Source: an uncultured Planctomycetaceae bacterium (lineage in GTDB: Bacteria; Planctomycetota; Planctomycetia; Planctomycetales; Planctomycetaceae). From it: a stretch of DNA of 5,429 bases. Of this stretch, positions 1 through 5,429 are shown in pieces. The position numbers and the translations under genes were made by a program. The DNA lies in assembly GCA_903823545.1 (NCBI GenBank), contig CAIJTL010000307.1, positions 1 through 5,429 of the forward strand, written 5' to 3'. The notes below the pieces were generated by a model that saw nothing but the letters and a program-made list of their open reading frames with translations, was not told the DNA's origin and did not search any database. Every line of letters begins with the position of its first letter. Position 1 is the first letter of the stretch.

Positions 1-39
1 CAAGAGCTTAAGCGGCTATTTCCGTTCTTTGATCAGTAA
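1..39 (+). CDS. Possible 3' end of a plus-strand gene (last 12 codons)
   Basis: Frame 1 is open from the window edge and reads QELKRLFPFFDQ before a TAA at 37-39. The stop lies four bases before the A-tract and hairpin that terminate dnaK from the other side, which is the expected layout of a tail-to-tail gene pair. Twelve residues are too few to name a family or to prove coding. The hairpin at 50-85 has no T-run on its plus-strand exit side, so it would be only a weak terminator for this gene. The stretch could equally be non-coding spacer. Confidence 0.33.
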   Translation, partial: QELKRLFPFFDQ

Positions 40-42
40 ACG

Positions 43-85
43 AAAAAAAACAGCTCGCCACAATCAGATGACCGTGGCGAGCTGT
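43..85 (-). terminator. Rho-independent terminator of dnaK
   Basis: Positions 50-61 and 74-85 form a perfect 12-bp inverted repeat (core CAGCTCGCCAC / GTGGCGAGCTG) around a 12-nt loop. Read on the minus strand the hairpin runs directly into eight T residues (A-tract 43-50 on the plus strand, the last of which pairs). It starts about 29 nt after the dnaK stop codon. The plus-strand exit is GC-rich without a T-run, so termination should be efficient only for minus-strand transcription. It marks dnaK as the last, and probably only, gene of its transcript. Confidence 0.93.
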
Positions 86-114
86 CGGCGTCGGGGGCGA
101 AATGATTCACCGAG

Positions 115-2025
115 TTATTTCTTCTCAAACTCCGCATCAATAACGTTGTCGTCACCGCCAGATTTTGGACCGGTTCCGGCGTCAGCGGCTCCACCTTCTG
201 CACCGGCTTGTGGGCCAGCGTTCTTGTAGAGGTGCTCGGCCATCGCATGCAGAGTTTGTTCGAGACTCGTCATCGCGGTGGTGATTTGATCGACGTTATC
301 GGTCTTGAGTGCTTCGTTGAGCTTGTTGACGTTCGACTCGATCGCTTCTTTCGACGCGGCATCCAGCTTGTCGCCGTTGGTCTTGAGTTGCTTTTCAGCC
401 TCATAAGCCATCGTCGAGCCTTTGTTCTTCGCTTCAGCCAGCTTCTTTCGATCCTGGTCCTCTTTAGCGTGAGCCTCGGCATCGCGCTTCATCTTCTCGA
501 TCTCTTCTTTCGAGAGACCGCCCGTGTTTTCGATGCGAACAGATTGCTCCTTGCCGGTCCCGAGATCCTTCGCGGACACCTTCAGAATGCCGTTCACATC
601 AATATCAAACGCCACTTCGATCTTTGGCACTCCACGAGGTGCTGCCGGGATGTCTTCAAGGTTGAATTGTCCGAGCAGTCGATTGTCTTTCGCCATCGGA
701 CGTTCGCCCTGAAACACGCTGACCGTCACCGCACGTTGATTGTCGGCTGCCGTTGAGAAGGTTTCCTTCTTCGTCGTTGGGATCGTAGTGTTGCGTTCGA
801 CAAGGACCGTCAGCACGCCTCCTTCGGTTTCCAAACCGAGCGACAGCGGAGTGACGTCCATCAACACAACGTCGGTCACTTCACCAGTGATAATCCCTCC
901 CTGAATCGCAGCACCGATTGAAACGACTTCGTCTGGGTTCACACCTTTGTGTGGCTCTTTGCCTTGGAATATCTTCTTGACGAAGTCTTGAACCTTCGGC
1001 ACGCGAGTCGAACCACCGACCAGCACGACCTCGTCGATGTCGGTTGGCTTGAGCTTCGCATCACGCAGCGCGCTCTCAACCGGATTGCGGCAGCGTTCGA
1101 TGAGATGGTCGACCATCTTCTCGAACTCGGATCGAGTGATCGTCATTTGCAAGTGCTTCGCACCGCTGGCATCGGCCGTGATGAACGGCAGATTGATTTC
1201 AGAATTCTGCAAAGACGACAGTTCTTTCTTCGCCTTCTCGGCTGCTTCACGCAGACGTTGCAAAGCCATCGCGTCCTTGCGGAGGTCGATGCCGTTGTCC
1301 TTTTGGAATTGGGCGGCGATGTGATGAATCAAGACTTCGTCGAAGTCGTCACCGCCGAGGTGCGTGTCGCCGTTTGTGCTGAGCACTTCGACCAACTCGT
1401 TGCTCACTTCGAGGATCGACACGTCGAACGTGCCACCGCCGAGGTCGAAGACACAAATCTTTTCGTCTTTCTTCTTTTCGAGGCCGTAAGCCAAAGCGGC
1501 AGCAGTCGGCTCGTTGATGATTCGCGAGACTTCGAGACCAGCGATTTGACCGGCGTCTTTCGTCGCCTGTCGCTGAGCGTCATTGAAATAAGCGGGAACA
1601 GTGATGACCGCCTTATTCACCTTATGGCCAAGATAGCTTTCAGCCGCCTCTTTCAATTTGCGAAGGACCATCGCCGAGATTTCCGGCGGCGTGTAGGTCT
1701 TCCCGCCAGCATTCACTTTCACATAGTCGCTGGCACCGCCAACGACTTTGTAAGGAACGAGCTTTTCTTCGGACGCGACTTCGTCATGACGGCGTCCCAT
1801 GAAACGCTTGATGGAGTAGATCGTGTTGGTTGGATTCGTCACCGCTTGGCGGCGAGCCGGATCGCCGACCAACGTGTCTCCTTTGTCGGTGAAGGCGACG
1901 ATACTCGGAGTCAGCCGATTTCCTTCGAGGTTGGCGATGACCTTCACTTCGCCACCTTCCATGATCGAGACCACTGAGTTCGTGGTCCCCAAGTCGATAC
2001 CGATCACCTTTTCCGCAACAGCCAT
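115..2025 (-). CDS. dnaK: Molecular chaperone DnaK (Hsp70)
   Basis: This is a complete 636-aa Hsp70, the usual length for bacterial DnaK. It is a cytosolic ATP-driven chaperone that binds exposed hydrophobic peptide segments and normally works with DnaJ and GrpE. The nucleotide-binding domain spans about residues 6-384. It shows phosphate-1 loop DLGTTNS (11-17), catalytic-type Lys73 in [15 protein letters not shown] (171-181), phosphate-2 loop DLGGGTFD (194-201, with Thr199) and the adenosine motif [14 protein letters not shown] (333-346). The interdomain linker [13 protein letters not shown] follows (385-397), then the beta-sandwich substrate domain to about 503 and the helical lid to about 600. 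A Gly/Ala-rich tail ends in [12 protein letters not shown], the typical bacterial DnaK terminus. The ATG at 2025 is chosen because GAGGAG lies 7 nt upstream and the protein begins at the usual distance from DLGTTNS. Valine 18 replaces the cysteine found at this place in E. coli DnaK. Neither grpE nor dnaJ is adjacent; a terminator follows directly, so the gene appears monocistronic. Confidence 0.98.
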   Translation of the reverse strand: MAVAEKVIGIDLGTTNSVVSIMEGGEVKVIANLEGNRLTPSIVAFTDKGDTLVGDPARRQAVTNPTNTIYSIKRFMGRRHDEVASEEKLVPYKVVGGASDYVKVNAGGKTYTPPEISAMVLRKLKEAAESYLGHKVNKAVITVPAYFNDAQRQATKDAGQIAGLEVSRIINEPTAAALAYGLEKKKDEKICVFDLGGGTFDVSILEVSNELVEVLSTNGDTHLGGDDFDEVLIHHIAAQFQKDNGIDLRKDAMALQRLREAAEKAKKELSSLQNSEINLPFITADASGAKHLQMTITRSEFEKMVDHLIERCRNPVESALRDAKLKPTDIDEVVLVGGSTRVPKVQDFVKKIFQGKEPHKGVNPDEVVSIGAAIQGGIITGEVTDVVLMDVTPLSLGLETEGGVLTVLVERNTTIPTTKKETFSTAADNQRAVTVSVFQGERPMAKDNRLLGQFNLEDIPAAPRGVPKIEVAFDIDVNGILKVSAKDLGTGKEQSVRIENTGGLSKEEIEKMKRDAEAHAKEDQDRKKLAEAKNKGSTMAYEAEKQLKTNGDKLDAASKEAIESNVNKLNEALKTDNVDQITTAMTSLEQTLHAMAEHLYKNAGPQAGAEGGAADAGTGPKSGGDDNVIDAEFEKK

Positions 2026-2032
2026 GATGCCG

Positions 2033-2038
2033 CTCCTC
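2033..2038 (-). promoter_or_regulatory. Ribosome binding site of dnaK
   Basis: On the minus strand GAGGAG sits 7 nt before the ATG at 2025. This is near-ideal complementarity and spacing to the 16S rRNA 3' end, and it fixes the dnaK start. Confidence 0.85.
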
Positions 2039-2089
2039 GTAACTTATGTGCTTTTGAGTTCTTGATCACAACAGGATGGCTTCTGCAAA

Positions 2090-2105
2090 AGCAAGGCTTG
2101 TGCCA
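2090..2105 (-). promoter_or_regulatory. Candidate sigma-54 (RpoN) promoter of dnaK
   Basis: The minus strand reads C-TGGCAC-AAGCC-TTGCT. This matches the sigma-54 consensus TGGCACG-N4-TTGCW at every defined position except the G after CAC, which is A here. The invariant GG (2104-2103) and GC (2092-2091) are separated by exactly 10 bp, as required. With the GC at -12, transcription would start near 2079 and give a leader of about 54 nt before the dnaK ATG, which keeps the Shine-Dalgarno site. No better sigma-70 pair with sensible geometry was found upstream of dnaK. This is a match by eye only; sigma-54 use for dnaK is not usual, so an unrecognised vegetative promoter remains possible. Confidence 0.55.
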
Positions 2106-2109
2106 GCAA

Positions 2110-2143
2110 TTGCGATACCTCGTAAGAGGCGATCCTCAAGCAA
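2110..2143. other. Small imperfect hairpin upstream of the dnaK promoter
   Basis: The motif CCTC-GTAA-GAGG (2118-2129) forms a 4-bp stem with a tetraloop, extended by GAT/ATC (2114-2116 with 2132-2134) and TTGC/GCAA (2110-2113 with 2140-2143) across unequal internal loops. A second CCTC (2134-2137) could compete for the same GAGG. The pairing is short and may be chance. It lies just upstream of the sigma-54 element, so it would not be in the leader if that promoter is used. Confidence 0.25.
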
Positions 2144-2180
2144 CTTAGAGAATAGCAAGAACGCCGCGATCAATCCCTGT

Positions 2181-2238
2181 CGCCATTTTGGCACCAAGGG
2201 AAAGCGATCCTTTTGATGATCGCTGCGCCAAAGTGGCA
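2181..2238. promoter_or_regulatory. Cluster of three dyads, candidate activator-binding region
   Basis: Two copies of CGCCA-N3-TGGCA occur at 2181-2193 and 2226-2238, each an 11-bp dyad (GCCA-N3-TGGC), centred 45 bp apart. Between them lies a third dyad, AGCGATC-N8-GATCGCT (2203-2224). As a single strand the block can also fold into one hairpin: the two GCCA blocks pair (10 of 11 plus a mismatch) around the inner 7-bp stem. The outer dyad centres lie about 108 and 153 bp upstream of the start predicted for dnaK, within the range where sigma-54 activators often bind. Which protein, if any, binds here is unknown. Confidence 0.42.
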
Positions 2239-2310
2239 GGCGGCAAACCCGTGGTGCATGCGGCCCACGTGCAGTTCTAGTCGCGATAGCGGTTCGACCA
2301 AGAAACCACA

Positions 2311-2422
2311 GGCAGCAAGTTTGAAATGATCTACCAGAGTTTCGTAGCAGAATTCGTGAGACGTCTGTGGCCCAGAACTCTCACGAGTTCTGCTACCGGT
2401 CGATCATTCCAAATTGGCGGCC
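2311..2422. repeat. 112-bp imperfect palindrome abutting the Calx-beta stop codon
   Basis: An outer arm 2311-2335 matches the reverse complement of 2398-2422 at 20 of 25 positions (14 of 16 in the inner part, 2320-2335 against 2398-2413). An inner arm 2344-2361 matches the reverse complement of 2379-2396 at 17 of 18. The arms are separated by an unequal internal loop (8 nt on the left, 1 nt on the right), and the central loop is 17 nt. The palindrome ends exactly at the base beside the TAA of the Calx-beta gene. A transcript leaving that gene would fold into a long hairpin, which could end transcription or protect the mRNA 3' end. There is no T-run, so it is not a standard intrinsic terminator. 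It could be a small mobile element, but no target-site duplication is evident. Confidence 0.7.
2344..2396. repeat. REP-like doublet (BIME-like): two inverted GTAG-headed palindromes
   Basis: Two 24-nt units face each other across a 5-bp linker (2368-2372). The right unit, read on the minus strand from 2396, is GTAG followed by CAGAACTC-GTGA-GAGTTCTG, a perfect 8-bp stem with a tetraloop. The left unit (2344-2367) is GTAG followed by CAGAATTC-GTGA-GACGTCTG, the same design with 6 of 8 stem positions kept. The units agree at 21 of 24 positions. A GTAG-type tetranucleotide beside an imperfect palindrome, in intergenic inverted pairs, is the signature of REP sequences mobilised by RAYT (REP-associated tyrosine) transposases. 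No RAYT gene is in the window, and copy number elsewhere in the genome cannot be seen. Confidence 0.6.
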
Positions 2423-5400
2423 TTAGATGTCGAGAATCATTCCCGAAGCACTGCTGCTTCCACCGACCGTGTAGCCCAGTCCGCCGATGATGCTCAGGAT
2501 GATGTCCTCGGTCGGTTCGACAACGCTATCTCGCTTCGGTGCGATTGTGATTCGAGCGGTCGTTTGGCCAAAGCCAAAGGATACCGTTCCGCCACTTCCG
2601 TTGAATGTACTTGCACCAGACTGCGTGTAGTCCGTGATGAAGGTCGCAGTCCCACCGACTGTGAAGTTAATCGTTAGTGGATCGGGATTCGTCGAAGTTC
2701 TGGTAAACGTGTAGATGAGATTGTCTGTGCCGTTCTCCAAGACAATCGAGGGAGAGACCGCAATCGACACCACGGGCGTCAGCGGTCCATCGTCATTCAG
2801 GATCGTTCCAACCGCTGTCGTTGGAGCACCGACCACATACCCAGTACCGGTGATGAGGTCCAGAGTGACGGTTTCATCCGCTTCGGCTGTCGAGTCACTT
2901 CTCGGATTGATCGTAACTCGTGCGGTCGTTTGCCCAAAACCAAACTTGATGGTCCCGGACCCGGCATTGAAAGTGGCCGATCCAGATTGCGTGTAATCCG
3001 TGACGAAGGTGGCGGTTCCACCAACGGTAAAGTTGACGGTCAGCACATCAACGGTCGTGGTCGTGCGAGTAAACGTATAAATCAAATTTGGAGTACCGTT
3101 CTCGAAGACGTTGGCTGGAGTGACCGTCAAGGAGACGGTCGGTGGGATGACGACGTCGTCATTCGCGATCGTACCAATCGCCACACTCGGAGAGTTGATG
3201 GCGTAACCCGAGCCAGTCGCAACCGTCAGCTTCACTGTTTCATCTGCTTCGACGACCGAATCGACGGTTGGAGTGATCTGGACTGTTGCCGAATTGGAGA
3301 ACGCCGGGATCACCACCGTTCCGGAACCACTGCCGAAACTTGCCGCACCCGTCTGTGTGTAGTCCGTTCCAAACGTCGCAGTTCCATTGACGACGAACTT
3401 CACGGTCAATGGACTGTTCGTCGGGCCGACTCTTGTGAACGTATAATTCAGACTACTTCCGCTGTCTTCATTCACGAGTGATGGCGAGATCGCCACTGAA
3501 ACTCCGACATCGTCATTCGTAATCGTACCGATCACGGGAGCGACTGTTCCGACGGTGTAGTTGGCGTTGCTGGCCAGCGTCAGGACCACAGATTCGTCCG
3601 CTTCCACGGTTCCGTCGCTCTTCGGGTTCACCACAACCGTGGCCGTACTTTGCCCAAAGCCAAACGCGATAGAACCGGTCGAGCCATTGAATGTCCCCGC
3701 GCCCGTTTGGGTGTAGTCTGAACTCAGTGTGGCGGTTCCACCGACGGTGAAATTGACGGTGAGTGCGTTGTTCGTCGCTCCCGTGCGAGTGAACGTGTAG
3801 AGCATGTTCGGCGAGCCGTTCTCCATCACACTGGCCGGTGAGACAGCCAGCGTGACCGTTGGCAGGAAATCATCGTTGGTGATGGTTCCCGTCGCGACGT
3901 TGCTGCCGCCGACGTTGTAGCCCGATCCGCCGACAACCGTCAGGACGACATCTTCATTCGCTTCGACAAGGCTGTCCGCTTTCGGATTCACTGTGATTGT
4001 GGCCGTGGTTTGACCGAAGCCAAAGCTGATCGTCCCGGTCGCACCGTTGAAGGTTCCCGCTCCCGATTGTGTGTAGTCGGTTACGAATGTCGCTCCGCCG
4101 CCAATCGTGAAGTTGACCGTCAGAATGTCGCTGACCAGCGTGCGTGTGAACGTGTAGACGAGATTCGGTGAGCCGTCTTCCGCCACACTCGCCGGAGAAA
4201 CCGAGACTGTCACGTTGGGAAGAACAACAACGTCATCGTTGGCGATCGTTCCCGTCACGCTGTTGACCGGATCAATCACATAGCCCGCACCGCCGGTAAT
4301 CGTGAGACTCACTGTCTCATCCGCTTCGACAACGCTGTCGGTCGTTGGATCAACGGTCACGGTCGCTGTGCTTGAACCTGGCGCGAAAGTCACGTTGCCG
4401 TTCGAGCCGTTGAACAGTGATGCTCCGGTTTGCGAGTAATCGTTCGCAAACGTCGCCGATCCGCCGACATTGAAGTTGACCGCCAACGCATTCACCGTCG
4501 CTCCAGTGCGAGTGAACGTGTAAACGAGATTCGCGACACCGTCTTCGGTGACAGTTGCTGGAGAAACCGCAATCGTCACGCTGGCGTCGTCATTCACGAT
4601 GGTTCCCGTCGCAACGTTGCTGCCGCCGACGTTGTAGCCCGATCCGCCCACAACCGTCAGCACGACCGCCTCGTCCGGTTCGACAATGTTGTCGCTCTGC
4701 GGATCAACCGTGATCGTGGCCGTGGTTTGACCGAAACCGAACGAGATCGTCCCCGTTGCGCCGTTGAACGACCCCGCACCCGATTGCGTGTAGTCGGTCA
4801 CGAAAGTTGCCCCGCCACCAATCGTGAAGTTGACCGTCAAGATGTCGCTGACCAGCGTGCGTGTGAACGTGTAAACGAGATTGGTCGTGCCATCTTCACT
4901 TACACTGATCGGCGAAACGGCGACCGTCACCGACGGCAACGGAATCACGTCGTCATTCAGAATTGTCCCGACTGCACTCACCGGCGAAACAACGTTGTAG
5001 CCCGCTCCCGAAGTCAGTCCGATGAGGACCAATTCGTCGGTTTCAACGGTCGAATCTAAGCTCGGAGTAATCGAGACTACCGCTGTTGCCGAGTTCGCGG
5101 CAAACGTCACGGTCCCGACGCCGTTTGCAAATGTTGTGGCTCCGCTTTGCGAGTAATCAGTTCCGAACGCCGCCGTTCCGTTGACCGAGAACGCCACCGT
5201 CAGCGGGTTCGTCAACACGCCCGTCCGAGTGAACGTGTAGTTGATGCTCGCCCCGCTATCTTCCAGTACTGCGGCCGGTGCGGCGGCCACTGACACATTG
5301 ATGTCGTCATCAATGATTGTCACCGTCGCGATATTGGGGATTGCTGGGACGTAGTTTGATCCCGGCATCAATGTGAGTGTCACCGTCTCATTCGGCTCGA

Positions 5401-5429
5401 TGATCGAATCTTGTTTCGGGTCGATGTAG
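2423..5429 (-). CDS. Large Calx-beta repeat protein, C-terminal 1001 aa (5' end outside window)
   Basis: The frame is open to the right edge and ends with TAA at 2423-2425. The first visible in-frame residues, YIDPKQDSIIEPNET, already belong to a repeat, so the gene starts outside the window; the in-frame GTG at 5383 is internal. The protein consists of one partial and eight full Calx-beta units of 119-121 aa. Each has an acidic E-D/N-G turn, YTFTR, a TDY motif, a D-x-x-x-E-x-x-E strand and usually a closing NDD. Calx-beta folds are beta-sandwiches that bind calcium through such acidic residues; in bacteria they occur in large exported adhesion-type or surface proteins. The visible part contains no Cys, Trp or His and little Lys, consistent with an acidic extracellular protein. 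No membrane segment, LPXTG, PEP-CTERM or dockerin-like tail follows: the chain ends inside the last unit with SASGMILDI. Any signal peptide or catalytic domain would be upstream. The specific ligand or role is unknown. Confidence 0.92.
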   Translation of the reverse strand, partial: YIDPKQDSIIEPNETVTLTLMPGSNYVPAIPNIATVTIIDDDINVSVAAAPAAVLEDSGASINYTFTRTGVLTNPLTVAFSVNGTAAFGTDYSQSGATTFANGVGTVTFAANSATAVVSITPSLDSTVETDELVLIGLTSGAGYNVVSPVSAVGTILNDDVIPLPSVTVAVSPISVSEDGTTNLVYTFTRTLVSDILTVNFTIGGGATFVTDYTQSGAGSFNGATGTISFGFGQTTATITVDPQSDNIVEPDEAVVLTVVGGSGYNVGGSNVATGTIVNDDASVTIAVSPATVTEDGVANLVYTFTRTGATVNALAVNFNVGGSATFANDYSQTGASLFNGSNGNVTFAPGSSTATVTVDPTTDSVVEADETVSLTITGGAGYVIDPVNSVTGTIANDDVVVLPNVTVSVSPASVAEDGSPNLVYTFTRTLVSDILTVNFTIGGGATFVTDYTQSGAGTFNGATGTISFGFGQTTATITVNPKADSLVEANEDVVLTVVGGSGYNVGGSNVATGTITNDDFLPTVTLAVSPASVMENGSPNMLYTFTRTGATNNALTVNFTVGGTATLSSDYTQTGAGTFNGSTGSIAFGFGQSTATVVVNPKSDGTVEADESVVLTLASNANYTVGTVAPVIGTITNDDVGVSVAISPSLVNEDSGSSLNYTFTRVGPTNSPLTVKFVVNGTATFGTDYTQTGAASFGSGSGTVVIPAFSNSATVQITPTVDSVVEADETVKLTVATGSGYAINSPSVAIGTIANDDVVIPPTVSLTVTPANVFENGTPNLIYTFTRTTTTVDVLTVNFTVGGTATFVTDYTQSGSATFNAGSGTIKFGFGQTTARVTINPRSDSTAEADETVTLDLITGTGYVVGAPTTAVGTILNDDGPLTPVVSIAVSPSIVLENGTDNLIYTFTRTSTNPDPLTINFTVGGTATFITDYTQSGASTFNGSGGTVSFGFGQTTARITIAPKRDSVVEPTEDIILSIIGGLGYTVGGSSSASGMILDI
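2426..5429 (-). repeat. Tandem array of about 360-bp Calx-beta coding units
   Basis: Units in protein order: partial unit 0 at 5303-5429, unit 1 at 4946-5302, unit 2 at 4586-4945, unit 3 at 4226-4585, unit 4 at 3866-4225, unit 5 at 3509-3865, unit 6 at 3149-3508, unit 7 at 2789-3148 and unit 8 at 2426-2788. The period is 357-363 bp. By internal motifs they fall into classes: A (units 1 and 6: EDSG, NYTFTR, VNGTA, FGTDY, NSATV), B (units 2 and 4, with relatives 7 and 8: FGFGQTTA, FVTDYTQSG or FITDYTQSG) and C (units 3 and 5: TRTGAT-x-NAL). The order is therefore A-B-C-B-C-A-B-B. Unit 5 also carries the FGFGQ strand of class B, so exchange between classes has probably occurred. Boundaries are set at the NDD that closes each unit. 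Confidence 0.9.

Noticed and set aside
949..1977. Plus-strand open frame of 342 codons antisense to dnaK
   Set aside because: It lies wholly inside the strongly supported dnaK and its translation shows no recognisable family. Long open frames opposite hsp70 genes are a known by-product of their codon use.
2043..2071. Sigma-70-like pair TTGTGA / CATAAG with 17-bp spacing upstream of dnaK
   Set aside because: Each hexamer matches only 4 of 6, and transcription would start inside or beside the Shine-Dalgarno site, leaving no usable ribosome binding site.
2106..2143. Sigma-70-like pair TTGAGG / TATCGC on the minus strand
   Set aside because: The -10 matches only 3 of 6 and the spacing is 16 bp, weaker than the overlapping sigma-54 match.
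2026..2180. CIRCE operator or sigma-32 heat-shock promoter for dnaK
   Set aside because: No TTAGCACTC/GAGTGCTAA inverted repeat is present, and the best sigma-32-like match (CTTGCTT followed by CCATCCT) has poor sequence and too short a spacer.
2344..2396. CRISPR repeat or fragment of an array
   Set aside because: There are only two units, in inverted rather than direct orientation, with a 5-bp linker instead of a spacer.
2026..2422. Small protein gene in the gap between dnaK and the Calx-beta gene
   Set aside because: No frame with a plausible start, ribosome binding site and protein-like composition was found; the stretch is explained better by promoter and palindrome structure.
4430..5059. 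Plus-strand open frame of 209 codons opposite the Calx-beta array, with similar ones at 2930-3481 and 2414-2677
   Set aside because: The translations are Arg- and Asp-rich, repeat with the period of the array and lack a coherent protein character. They are shadows of the repeat codons.
5381..5383. GTG as the start codon of the Calx-beta protein
   Set aside because: The frame stays open to the window edge and the 15 residues upstream continue the same repeat unit, so the true start is outside the window.

Overview
The window looks like chromosomal DNA of a planctomycete or a close relative. This is inference: the DnaK sequence has a planctomycete flavour as far as I can judge from memory, large Calx-beta repeat proteins are common in that phylum, and base composition is moderately GC-rich. 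No rRNA or other marker gene is present to confirm it.

Layout, left to right. Positions 1-39 can be read as the last 12 codons of a plus-strand gene that ends tail-to-tail with dnaK. Positions 43-85 are a strong Rho-independent terminator read on the minus strand. Positions 115-2025 hold a complete minus-strand dnaK (636 aa, Hsp70 chaperone) with a clear Shine-Dalgarno site. Positions 2026-2422 are a 397-bp gap without a convincing gene but dense in structure. It contains a near-consensus sigma-54 (-24/-12) promoter facing dnaK, a cluster of dyads 100-160 bp upstream of the predicted start, and a roughly 112-bp imperfect palindrome. The palindrome encloses two inverted REP-like units, each with an outward GTAG head. 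Positions 2423-5429 hold the C-terminal 1001 aa of a very large minus-strand protein made only of Calx-beta repeats of about 120 aa. Its N-terminus lies beyond the right edge.

The two complete reading units are on the same strand but do not look like an operon. The Calx-beta gene is followed at once by the large palindrome, and dnaK has its own candidate promoter and terminator. DnaK is a cytosolic housekeeping/stress chaperone; the repeat protein is probably exported and calcium-binding, though no export signal is visible here.

The points most worth following up are the possible sigma-54 control of dnaK with upstream activator-like dyads and no CIRCE element, the REP/BIME-like doublet, and the higher-order order of the Calx-beta units. 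Units 2 and 4 are nearly identical at protein and DNA level although unit 3 between them is different.
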